Shown here: positions 1 through 5,270 of the stretch, piece by piece
Numbering within the stretch: position 1 is the stretch's first letter
Layout of the letters: each line of letters starts with the position of its first letter
Notes under the pieces: generated by a model
Database searches by the model: none
Told to the model about the DNA's origin: nothing
What the model saw: only the letters and a program-made list of their open reading frames with translations
Source: an uncultured Erysipelotrichales bacterium
GTDB lineage: Bacteria > Bacillota_I > Bacilli_A > Erysipelotrichales > Coprobacillaceae
Length of the DNA: 5,876 bases
Direction of reading: 5' to 3'
NCBI GenBank assembly: GCA_910586805.1
Contig: CAJUJC010000104.1
Span: 1 to 5,876, forward strand
Position numbers and translations under genes: made by a program

Positions 1-47
1 ATATAACAATTTGTTTGCATTTTTCCAACAATCAATTTTTTTAACAT
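1..47 (-). CDS. MBL-fold metallo-hydrolase (YqgX / glyoxalase II-like), N-terminal fragment
   Basis: Only the first 15 codons lie inside the window; the gene continues beyond the left edge. The translation is MLKKLIVGKMQTNCY. The QTNCY signature after a short 'I-V-G' strand is the typical opening of YqgX-type metallo-beta-lactamase-fold hydrolases, which often start like M-x-I-x-x-x-x-x-G-x-x-x-T-N-C-Y. These are zinc enzymes of the hydroxyacylglutathione-hydrolase-like branch and are usually cytoplasmic. The metal-binding HxHxDH motif would lie outside the window, so the family call rests on the N-terminus alone. The start is supported by AAGGAG at 60-55, seven bases before the ATG. The gene sits just after the rpmG terminator with no room for an obvious full promoter, so it is probably expressed by readthrough. 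The family is likely; the exact substrate is unknown. Confidence 0.68.
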   Translation of the reverse strand, partial: MLKKLIVGKMQTNCY

Positions 48-70
48 ATAAAATCTCCTTTATTATATAT

Positions 71-95
71 AAAAGAAAAAAGCCATAAAAGGCTT
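71..95 (-). terminator. Intrinsic terminator after rpmG
   Basis: On the minus strand AAGCC (95-91), loop TTTTAT (90-85) and GGCTT (84-80) form a short stem. A T-rich run follows to 71, interrupted by one C at 75. The last two bases of the rpmG stop codon are the first two bases of the stem. With only five perfect pairs, termination may be partial, which would allow the downstream hydrolase gene to be transcribed. Confidence 0.75.
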
Positions 96-243
96 ATTTT
101 TTTTCTTTATGAGTTGTTTTTTTATTACATCTAGAACAGTATTTTTTTACTTCCATTCTTTCTGGATGATTTCTTTTATTTTTAGTATTAATATAGTTTT
201 CTTCACCACATTCAGTACATTTTAAAATGATATTTTCTCTCAT
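94..243 (-). CDS. rpmG: 50S ribosomal protein L33
   Basis: This encodes a 49-residue basic protein, the normal length for bL33, a component of the large ribosomal subunit near the E site. It begins MRENIILKCTEC and carries two Cys pairs, C9-x-x-C12 and C36-x-x-C39. It is therefore the zinc-binding (C+) form and not the cysteine-free paralogue that many Bacillota make under zinc limitation. The central N-Y-I-N-T-K-N-K-R-N motif (about residues 17-26) is typical of L33. The start is fixed by GGAGGTG at 255-249, five bases before the ATG. The gene lies 66 bases after the PBP gene, has an extended -10 candidate of its own, and ends in a terminator that begins inside its stop codon. Confidence 0.96.
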   Translation of the reverse strand: MRENIILKCTECGEENYINTKNKRNHPERMEVKKYCSRCNKKTTHKEKK

Positions 244-275
244 TTTTACACCTCCATCATAACTTTCGCCATACT

Positions 276-284
276 ATCATAGCA
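276..284 (-). promoter_or_regulatory. Candidate extended -10 promoter for rpmG
   Basis: TGC-TATGAT (284-276, minus strand) matches an extended -10 element (TGn plus five of six bases of TATAAT). No good -35 is present 16-18 bases upstream (TAGCAT or close neighbours), so recognition would depend on the TGn extension. Transcription would start near 269, giving a leader of about 26 bases that contains the strong GGAGGTG site. The gene may also be read from the PBP promoter. Confidence 0.5.
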
Positions 285-304
285 TAAAGTTTTATAAAAT
301 GCTA
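280..304 (-). repeat. Inverted repeat overlapping the rpmG -10
   Basis: On the minus strand TAGCAT (304-299) and ATGCTA (285-280) are perfect six-base inverted arms, 13 bases apart. The right arm covers the TG of the extended -10 and its first two bases. It could be an operator or a weak hairpin. In AT-rich intergenic DNA it could also be chance. Confidence 0.4.
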
Positions 305-309
305 CATTT

Positions 310-2385
310 TTATTGACTTTTTATACCATATTTATCAAAGTATTTCGTAAAAACAAATTTTGATAATGGTTTACAAGATTCTCCAGTGCTGCTTGATTGT
401 CTTTCAGCAACACAGGCAACAACAATTTCAGGATTATCATAAGGAGCATACCCAGCAAACAAGTGATTTGGATAATCGGTTTTGCCTGAATAAGAATAAT
501 CTTCAGCTGTCCCTGTTTTTCCAGCTGGATTGTAATATCCATTAACTTGTCTACCAGTTCCACTTAATATACATTGTCTAAACCCTTTTTGAATACGTTC
601 AAATGCAGTTTTATGTTGTGAAACATCATCTAATATTTTAACTTTATGTTCATATGAAGATACAAAAGTATTATTTTCATCTTCTACAAACGATTCTAAG
701 AACAAGTGTGGTTGAACACGTTTTCCACCATTTGCAATTGTTGAAGCATATTGTGCCAATTGAACAGGTGTATAAGTATCATATTGTCCAATAGAAAAGT
801 CTAGTAAGTTCCCAGCACTTGGATTATCACCACGATAACCTAATTCTTCATGAGGCACATCTAAACCAGTTCTAACACCTAATCCCAGTTCTCCATAGCA
901 TTGTCTTAATGTATCAAATGCCTTCATATCAATATTCAAAGGTTTATCATACTCATAATGTCCTTTTCCTAAGTTAATAGCCACATAAAACATATAAACA
1001 TTTGAAGATTGTGCTAATGCTTCTATATCATTAACATTACCCAATGCCTTATAAGAACGTTTATTCTTTGTTCCTTTAATTTTAATACCAGTACTATCAT
1101 CCTTATAAACAGTATTTTCCGTAATTAAATTGTTTTTATAACCTGTATAAACAGTACCACCTTTAATAGTTGAACCAATTTTGAATGCACTTAAATAATT
1201 TCCAGCTGCATAATCATAAATTTGACCATCATCACCTCTTCGTTTTCCTGCCATGGCAATAATATCACCATTATTAGGATTCATAACAGTAACCATGATA
1301 TTATTATTGAAACGATTTTCATAACCTGTATGTTTTTTTAACTCTTTTTCAATTTCTTCACTTAATGCCTGTTGAATTTCCCAATCAATTGTTAAACGAA
1401 TATTTTGACCTTGTGCTCCTGATGATAACATAGAAATATTAGGATTTCCATTTTCATCATACTGTAACTTATAAGTTGCTTCTCTTCCTTTTAAAATAGA
1501 TTCATACTGTGCTTCTAATCCACTTACACCTACACGTGAATCATTTTTATAGTCTTTAGCAAGCAAAAGTTCTTTTTGAGTCGCAGGCAAACCATTTTTC
1601 TTTGTTGTTACATTTCCTAAAACTGACTTAAAAATATTATCATGTTCATAAGCTCTTTCCCAATCATTTGTTACCTTAATTCCACGTAATATCGAAGAAT
1701 TTTCACCAATCAAACTTGCTTCTTTAATAGATAATCCCTCTATTAAAACAGTAGAACCACTTTTACAACTATTAATAGTATAAAACAATTTATAATACTT
1801 AATGTCATAATCTGTTAATTTTTCATTTAAAATATCGTCAGTTATACGACTTAATTTCAAATCATAAATAATTTCATCAGCGTTATCATTATTTGCATAC
1901 CTTTTCATTTCTTCTTGTGTTACTAAAGAATCAACAAATTGTTTATCTTTCATCATAAGATAATCTTTTTTATCTCTTGTTGTTACTTTATTACCCGAAA
2001 TATCAATATTAACATTATCTATCAAAAATTTAATCATCAAATCAATTTCTTCTTCTTTAATATTTTTAACAGCATAATATGTTGCGCAATTAATATTTTT
2101 GTTATAAACAAGACGTTGATAATTTCTATCATAAATATTTCCTCTAAAGGTATCAGTCGTTAAAACATCAGTATTATATTGAGTGAGTTTAGTTTCATAA
2201 TAATCTTTTTGTTTAACCTGTGTGACAAATAATTTTCCTAAAAAAAGAAAACCTACAACACACACACCAATCATAAGAATTTTAAAACGTCTGGAGATGA
2301 CATTATCAGTTTGATTTTTTATTTTTGTTTCAATTTCTTTTGTTCCATCAAAATGGATATGTTTTTTTCTGAAGTCTAATTTCAT
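310..2385 (-). CDS. Class B penicillin-binding protein (peptidoglycan D,D-transpeptidase, PBP2/PBP2b-like)
   Basis: This is a 691-residue monofunctional transpeptidase that cross-links peptidoglycan stem peptides outside the membrane. A Lys-rich cytoplasmic N-terminus is followed by one hydrophobic membrane segment at about residues 36-54 and no cleavable signal. The dimerisation/pedestal domain starts with RGNIYDRN (81-88) and runs to about residue 300, including GVSGLE (286-291). The catalytic domain has all three penicillin-fold motifs: S405-T-I-K408 with the nucleophilic serine, S460-S-N462, and K623-T-G625 followed by TAE. The conserved SIGQYDTYTPVQLAQYAS stretch is at 531-548. There is no glycosyltransferase domain. 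The start is set by AGGAGGTG (2397-2390), four bases before the ATG. The GSxxKG form of the active-site motif recalls Firmicutes PBP2b and PbpA/PbpH elongation enzymes; a FtsI-like division role is not excluded. Linkage to rpmG recalls the pbpA-rpmGA neighbourhood of Bacillus subtilis. Confidence 0.95.
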   Translation of the reverse strand: MKLDFRKKHIHFDGTKEIETKIKNQTDNVISRRFKILMIGVCVVGFLFLGKLFVTQVKQKDYYETKLTQYNTDVLTTDTFRGNIYDRNYQRLVYNKNINCATYYAVKNIKEEEIDLMIKFLIDNVNIDISGNKVTTRDKKDYLMMKDKQFVDSLVTQEEMKRYANNDNADEIIYDLKLSRITDDILNEKLTDYDIKYYKLFYTINSCKSGSTVLIEGLSIKEASLIGENSSILRGIKVTNDWERAYEHDNIFKSVLGNVTTKKNGLPATQKELLLAKDYKNDSRVGVSGLEAQYESILKGREATYKLQYDENGNPNISMLSSGAQGQNIRLTIDWEIQQALSEEIEKELKKHTGYENRFNNNIMVTVMNPNNGDIIAMAGKRRGDDGQIYDYAAGNYLSAFKIGSTIKGGTVYTGYKNNLITENTVYKDDSTGIKIKGTKNKRSYKALGNVNDIEALAQSSNVYMFYVAINLGKGHYEYDKPLNIDMKAFDTLRQCYGELGLGVRTGLDVPHEELGYRGDNPSAGNLLDFSIGQYDTYTPVQLAQYASTIANGGKRVQPHLFLESFVEDENNTFVSSYEHKVKILDDVSQHKTAFERIQKGFRQCILSGTGRQVNGYYNPAGKTGTAEDYSYSGKTDYPNHLFAGYAPYDNPEIVVACVAERQSSSTGESCKPLSKFVFTKYFDKYGIKSQ

Positions 2386-2409
2386 AATACACCTCCTGTT
2401 GCTTATTAT

Positions 2410-2437
2410 ATTATAATCAAAAATGAAAGTAAATCAA
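2410..2437 (-). promoter_or_regulatory. Sigma-A-type promoter for the PBP gene
   Basis: On the minus strand a -35 candidate TTGATT (2437-2432) and a perfect -10 TATAAT (2415-2410) are separated by 16 bases. An overlapping alternative is TTTACT (2433-2428) with the second TATAAT (2410-2405) at 17 bases. Either gives a leader of roughly 13-18 bases carrying the AGGAGGTG site. The promoter lies directly after the lepA terminator, so the PBP gene starts a new transcription unit. Confidence 0.7.
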
Positions 2438-2441
2438 TCAT

Positions 2442-2473
2442 AAAGAAAAAGAGAATTTCACAAATTCTCTTTT
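2442..2473 (-). terminator. Intrinsic terminator of lepA
   Basis: On the minus strand AAAAGAGAATTT (2473-2462) pairs perfectly with AAATTCTCTTTT (2458-2447) across a GTG loop. TCTTT-type T-rich sequence follows to 2442. The lepA stop codon TAA (2474-2472) overlaps the first two bases of the stem. Because the stem is nearly symmetric and A-flanked, it could also work on the other strand, but no plus-strand gene is present. Confidence 0.88.
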
Positions 2474-4280
2474 AATCATCATCAACTGATAAAATAGCCA
2501 TAAACGCTTCTTGAGGAATTTCTACACTTCCTACTGATTTCATACGTTTTTTTCCTTCTTTTTGTTTTTCTAACAATTTCTTTTTACGAGAAATATCTCC
2601 ACCATAACATTTTGCTAAAACATTTTTACGCATAGCTTTGATATTTGTTCTTGCAATAACTTTACCTTGTAAAGCAGCTTGCACAGGAACTTCAAACATT
2701 TGTTTAGGAATAATTTCTTTTAGCTTCTCACAAATAATTTTTCCACGATTATAGGCAAAATCTTTATGAACAATCGTAGATAACGCATCTACAACATCAC
2801 CATTTAATAAAATATCCATACGTGTTAATTTGCTTGTTCTATAACCACTAAGATCGTAGTCAAAAGATGCATACCCTTTTGTACATGATTTTAATTTATC
2901 AAAAAAATCATAAACAATTTCACTTAATGGAATAAAGTAAATAACATTTCTTCTTAAATCATCAATATATTCAATATCTTCATATTCCCCACGTTTTGTT
3001 TGACATAATTCCATAATAGGTCCTACATATTCTTGAGGTGTCATAATTGAAGCCTTAACATAAGGTTCTTCAATATGATCAATATATTGAGGTGCTGGTA
3101 AAGATGCAGGATTATCAATTTCAACCATTGTCCCATCAGTTAAATAACAATGATAAACAACTGATGGTGCTGTTGCAATTAATTCTAAATCAAATTCTCT
3201 TTCCAAACGTTCTTCAATAACATCCATATGTAATAATCCTAAAAAACCACATCTAAATCCAAAACCTAATGCCTGAGACGTTTCAGGTTCAAAAATAAGT
3301 GAAGAATCACTAAGTTTCATTTTCTCTAACGCTTCTCTTAAATCCTTATATTTAGCATTATCAACAGGATATAAACCACAATAAACCATTGGATTCAATT
3401 TTCTATAACCTGGTAATTGTTTTTTTGCAGGATTTTCTAAAGTCGTAATAGTATCTCCAACATGAACATCTTGAATTGATTTAATAGAAGCAGCAATCCA
3501 CCCAACTTCTCCAGTTACTAAACTATCTTTTTTAACTTCCTTAGGTGTTCTTACACCTAGTTCAACAACTTCGTAAACAGCATCACTAGCCATAAAGCGA
3601 ATATGATCTCCTACTGATATTTTTCCTTCTTTGACACACACAAAAACAATAACGCCTCTATAACTATCATATAAGGAATCGAAAATCAACGCTTGTGTTG
3701 GATTATCAATAGAACCAGCTGGAGCAGGTACATTCAATACAATATTTTCTAAAACATCTCCAATATTCAAACCTGTTTTTGCTGAAATAAGTGGAGCTTC
3801 ATCAGTAGGCAATCCAATGATTTCTTCGATTTCATGAATAACTCTTGTTGGATCAGCACTTGGCAAATCAATTTTATTGATAACAGGTAGTATTTCTAAA
3901 TCATTATCTAAAGCTAAAAAAACATTTGCTAAAGTTTGCGCTTCTACACCTTGTGCTGCATCAACAACCAATACTGCACCCTCACATGCTGCAAGGGAGC
4001 GAGACACTTCATATGTAAAATCGACATGACCTGGTGTATCAATAAGGTGTAATAAATATGTTTCACCATTTTTAGCCTTATACTCTAATTGTACTGCATT
4101 TAACTTAATTGTAATTCCACGTTCTCTTTCCAAATCCATACTATCAAGGAGTTGTTCTTTCATTTCACGATCACTAACAGTACCAGTTAATTGCAGAATT
4201 CTATCAGCTAATGTAGATTTTCCGTGATCGATATGGGCTATAATAGAAAAATTTCTAATATGTGATTGATCAATTTTCAT
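2472..4280 (-). CDS. lepA: Translation elongation factor 4 (LepA GTPase)
   Basis: This is a 602-residue ribosome-dependent GTPase of the EF-G-like family, reported to back-translocate stalled ribosomes and to assist initiation or ribosome assembly. Every G motif is present: G1 AHIDHGKS (15-22), G2 RGITI (54-58, T57), G3 DTPGH (81-85), G4 NKID (135-138) and G5 SAK (166-168). The EF-Tu domain II and EF-G III/V-like regions follow. The LepA-specific C-terminal domain is recognisable from about 515, with the hallmark KCYGGDISRKKKLLEKQK block starting at 557 and PQEAF near the end. The length is normal for the family. The reading frame is open up to 4343, but the ATG at 4280-4278 is chosen because AGGAGG (4297-4292) precedes it, the family starts MxxxxxxIRNFSIIAHIDHGKS, and the extra 21 residues would be encoded by the upstream terminator and promoter. 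It is a separate unit between ssb and the PBP gene. Confidence 0.98.
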   Translation of the reverse strand: MKIDQSHIRNFSIIAHIDHGKSTLADRILQLTGTVSDREMKEQLLDSMDLERERGITIKLNAVQLEYKAKNGETYLLHLIDTPGHVDFTYEVSRSLAACEGAVLVVDAAQGVEAQTLANVFLALDNDLEILPVINKIDLPSADPTRVIHEIEEIIGLPTDEAPLISAKTGLNIGDVLENIVLNVPAPAGSIDNPTQALIFDSLYDSYRGVIVFVCVKEGKISVGDHIRFMASDAVYEVVELGVRTPKEVKKDSLVTGEVGWIAASIKSIQDVHVGDTITTLENPAKKQLPGYRKLNPMVYCGLYPVDNAKYKDLREALEKMKLSDSSLIFEPETSQALGFGFRCGFLGLLHMDVIEERLEREFDLELIATAPSVVYHCYLTDGTMVEIDNPASLPAPQYIDHIEEPYVKASIMTPQEYVGPIMELCQTKRGEYEDIEYIDDLRRNVIYFIPLSEIVYDFFDKLKSCTKGYASFDYDLSGYRTSKLTRMDILLNGDVVDALSTIVHKDFAYNRGKIICEKLKEIIPKQMFEVPVQAALQGKVIARTNIKAMRKNVLAKCYGGDISRKKKLLEKQKEGKKRMKSVGSVEIPQEAFMAILSVDDD

Positions 4281-4291
4281 ATTTATAACTT

Positions 4292-4297
4292 CCTCCT
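4292..4297 (-). promoter_or_regulatory. Ribosome binding site that decides the lepA start
   Basis: AGGAGG (minus strand) lies 11 bases before the ATG at 4280-4278, a somewhat long but workable spacing. No comparable site precedes the upstream in-frame ATG at 4343. Confidence 0.8.
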
Positions 4298-4311
4298 TTT
4301 CATACTCCCTT

Positions 4312-4340
4312 ATTTTACACAAATTATTAAGAAAAGGAAA
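4312..4340 (-). promoter_or_regulatory. Weak candidate promoter for lepA
   Basis: On the minus strand a -35-like TTTCCT (4340-4335) and a -10-like TAAAAT (4317-4312) are 17 bases apart, between the ssb terminator and the lepA ribosome site. Initiation near 4305 would give a leader of about 25 bases. The -35 matches poorly. The strong terminator upstream implies a promoter somewhere in this short gap, but the exact site is uncertain. Confidence 0.4.
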
Positions 4341-4341
4341 C

Positions 4342-4369
4342 AAAAAAGTAGTTGTTTCACTACTTTTTT
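4342..4369 (-). terminator. Intrinsic terminator of ssb
   Basis: On the minus strand AAAAAAGTAGT (4369-4359) pairs perfectly with ACTACTTTTTT (4352-4342) across the loop GAAACA. The arm ends in a run of six T. It lies about 50 bases after the ssb stop codon. The A-run on the opposite side means it could also terminate plus-strand transcription. Confidence 0.9.
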
Positions 4370-4418
4370 AAGGAAATTAAAAACATTTATAAATATTGTT
4401 ATCAAGTCAAATCGTAAA

Positions 4419-4748
4419 CTACACCTGTAAATATTTATCAAGGAGCTCAATATGCTCGACTTTTACCTCTAATGTCGTTATAGTTTGATTTTCTGAATTT
4501 TCATGTGTCTTTGATTGTAAACGTCCCTTAACTCCTAAAAAACTACCAATCTCACAATTTTCTGAAACTTGACTTGCTATACCTCTCCATAATACACAGT
4601 TGATATAATCAATATCTCTTACACCTAAATTATTACGATAAGGTCTTTCAATTTGTAAAACCATAGTTGTTAATTTAACTCCTTGTGGTGTTTCTCTTAA
4701 AAGCGGCTTATTCATTAATTTCCCAATTAAAATCACTTCATTAAACAT
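4419..4748 (-). CDS. ssb: Small single-stranded DNA-binding protein (SSB family, tail-less)
   Basis: This is a 109-residue OB-fold protein that should bind single-stranded DNA in replication, repair or natural transformation. The N-terminus MFNEVILIGKL, then R-x-TPQGV (18-24), DYINCVLWR (47-55) and G-x-KGRLQ (72-78) follow the SSB strand pattern, including the Trp that stacks on DNA (W54). Identity to typical SSBs appears moderate. The protein stops soon after the last OB strand and has no Gly/Gln-rich linker or acidic DDDxPF-type tip, so it resembles short SSBs such as B. subtilis SsbB more than the essential replication SSB. It is also not next to rpsF or rpsR, the usual site of the main ssb gene. 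The start at 4748 is chosen over an in-frame ATG at 4805 because GGAGGTG (4760-4754) sits five bases before it and the longer form would run through the promoter. It is monocistronic, with its own promoter and terminator. Stop codon TAG. Confidence 0.85.
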   Translation of the reverse strand: MFNEVILIGKLMNKPLLRETPQGVKLTTMVLQIERPYRNNLGVRDIDYINCVLWRGIASQVSENCEIGSFLGVKGRLQSKTHENSENQTITTLEVKVEHIELLDKYLQV

Positions 4749-4753
4749 TCTTT

Positions 4754-4760
4754 CACCTCC
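4754..4760 (-). promoter_or_regulatory. Ribosome binding site that decides the ssb start
   Basis: GGAGGTG is a near-perfect Shine-Dalgarno sequence five bases before the ATG at 4748-4746. The predicted transcription start is at about 4761, so the site would lie at the very 5' end of the mRNA. Confidence 0.85.
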
Positions 4761-4767
4761 CAAATTC

Positions 4768-4796
4768 AGTATATCGAATATATTAACATTTGACAA
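4768..4796 (-). promoter_or_regulatory. Sigma-A-type promoter for ssb
   Basis: On the minus strand TTGTCA (4796-4791, five of six) and TATACT (4773-4768, five of six) have the ideal 17-base spacing. Initiation is expected near 4761, leaving a leader of only about 13 bases. A small dyad, TATAT-TCG-ATATA (4782-4770), straddles the spacer and -10. Phased A-tracts and a longer inverted repeat lie immediately upstream. Confidence 0.8.
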
Positions 4797-4860
4797 AATT
4801 CTCAAAATATTATGAAAAAGAATGAAAAACAGAAAAAAATCAATATTTTGGAATTAAAAA
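4795..4860 (-). other. Phased A-tracts upstream of the ssb promoter (possible curved DNA / UP element)
   Basis: On the plus strand runs of A lie at 4795-4798, 4804-4807, 4815-4819, 4825-4829, 4833-4839 and 4856-4860, with a TTTT at 4846-4849. Their centres are about 9-11.5 bases apart, close to one helical turn. ATGAAAAA is repeated exactly at 4812-4819 and 4822-4829. Helically phased A-tracts bend DNA, and upstream AT tracts can contact the RNA polymerase alpha subunits. The effect here is inferred. Confidence 0.5.
4803..4850 (-). repeat. 9-bp inverted repeat upstream of the ssb -35
   Basis: On the minus strand CAAAATATT (4850-4842) and AATATTTTG (4811-4803) are perfect nine-base inverted arms. 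They are separated by 30 bases of T-rich sequence and end six bases before the -35. They could be paired half-sites for a regulator or a chance AT-rich match. Confidence 0.45.
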
Positions 4861-4925
4861 TTATATATTTTTAATATTTTTTTACATTATTTTACATAAA
4901 TAATCAAAATTATAAAAAATCAGAC

Positions 4926-4958
4926 AAAGAAAAAGTGGCATTATTTTTCTAATACCAC
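4926..4958 (-). terminator. Intrinsic terminator overlapping the 3' end of acpS
   Basis: On the minus strand GTGGTATTA (4958-4950) pairs with TAATGCCAC (4943-4935), all nine positions including one T-G wobble, across the loop GAAAAA. TTTTTCTTT (4934-4926) follows. The left arm encodes the last residues of AcpS, and the stop codon TAA forms the start of the right arm. Confidence 0.9.
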
Positions 4959-5270
4959 AAAAGCAATAACATATTTTTTTTCATGAGAAATAGATATATG
5001 TGCATTTTTCTTATTTAAATAAGGACATCCCTCTTCATCATTCAATATTTCTATATCCTGAAAAGATACTGCACCAAGTCCTTTATGAATAGCTTTTAAA
5101 TAAGCTTCTTTTCCTGCAAAACGTCCACCCAAATACTCTTTTTTACGCTGAACAGTTTTTAAAGTACAAAAATTTTTATATTCATTTTTTGTTAATATTC
5201 TTTGAATAAAATAATCATTTTCTAAATCTAAGCGATCAAGATCAACTATATCAACACCTATTCCCTTCAT
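4941..5270 (-). CDS. acpS: Holo-[acyl-carrier-protein] synthase
   Basis: This 109-residue enzyme transfers the 4'-phosphopantetheine arm of CoA to the conserved serine of acyl carrier protein, switching on fatty-acid synthesis in the cytoplasm. It opens with GIGVDIVDLDR (3-13), where D7 is the expected Mg2+ ligand. It has the second signature RFAGKEAYLKA (50-60) with E55 as the other metal ligand, and the C-terminal ISISHEKKY (92-100) typical of AcpS. At 109 residues it is slightly shorter than the usual 115-125, the shortfall being mainly around residues 79-90, with no motif lost. The start overlaps the stop of the upstream gene by one base (TAATG), and no good ribosome site precedes it. Translation is probably coupled to the upstream unknown gene, which makes the two an operon. 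The coding sequence ends inside its own terminator. Confidence 0.96.
   Translation of the reverse strand: MKGIGVDIVDLDRLDLENDYFIQRILTKNEYKNFCTLKTVQRKKEYLGGRFAGKEAYLKAIHKGLGAVSFQDIEILNDEEGCPYLNKKNAHISISHEKKYVIAFVVLEK

Noticed and set aside
62..67. TATAAT as a promoter for the hydrolase gene
   Set aside because: No usable -35 is present, and the predicted start falls inside the Shine-Dalgarno sequence.
246..260. Four-codon upstream frame (ATG ATG GAG GTG TAA) in the rpmG leader
   Set aside because: It is formed by the Shine-Dalgarno sequence itself and has no ribosome site of its own; most likely accidental.
296..310. Hairpin AAAATG-TAG-CATTTT just after the PBP stop, as a terminator
   Set aside because: The stem is short and AT-only at its base, and it is followed by ATAAAAC instead of a T-run, so it is not a credible intrinsic terminator.
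321..563. Other short frames inside the PBP gene (minus 321-563, plus 360-545)
   Set aside because: Both are shadows of the transpeptidase C-terminus in other frames; the real frame carries the KTG motif there.
1939..2163. Open reading frame of 74 codons on the plus strand
   Set aside because: It is antisense to the PBP gene, its translation is Ile/Phe/Asn-rich as expected from AT-rich antisense, and it has no ribosome site.
4265..4274. Ten-base palindrome ATTGATCAAT near the lepA start
   Set aside because: It lies within codons for Ile-Asp-Gln in AT-rich sequence and matches no recognised operator.
4281..4343. N-terminal extension of LepA to an upstream ATG at 4343
   Set aside because: The extra codons overlap the ssb terminator, are not part of the LepA family N-terminus, and have no ribosome site. 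AGGAGG precedes the ATG at 4280.
4749..4805. N-terminal extension of SSB to an ATG at 4805
   Set aside because: It would translate through a well-formed promoter and the ribosome site; SSBs begin at the MFNEVILIG-type start.
4749..4940. Riboswitch, small RNA or small gene in the longest intergenic gap
   Set aside because: The sequence is nearly all A/T runs with no structured conserved core and no ribosome site with a frame. The acpS terminator tail and ssb promoter account for its ends.
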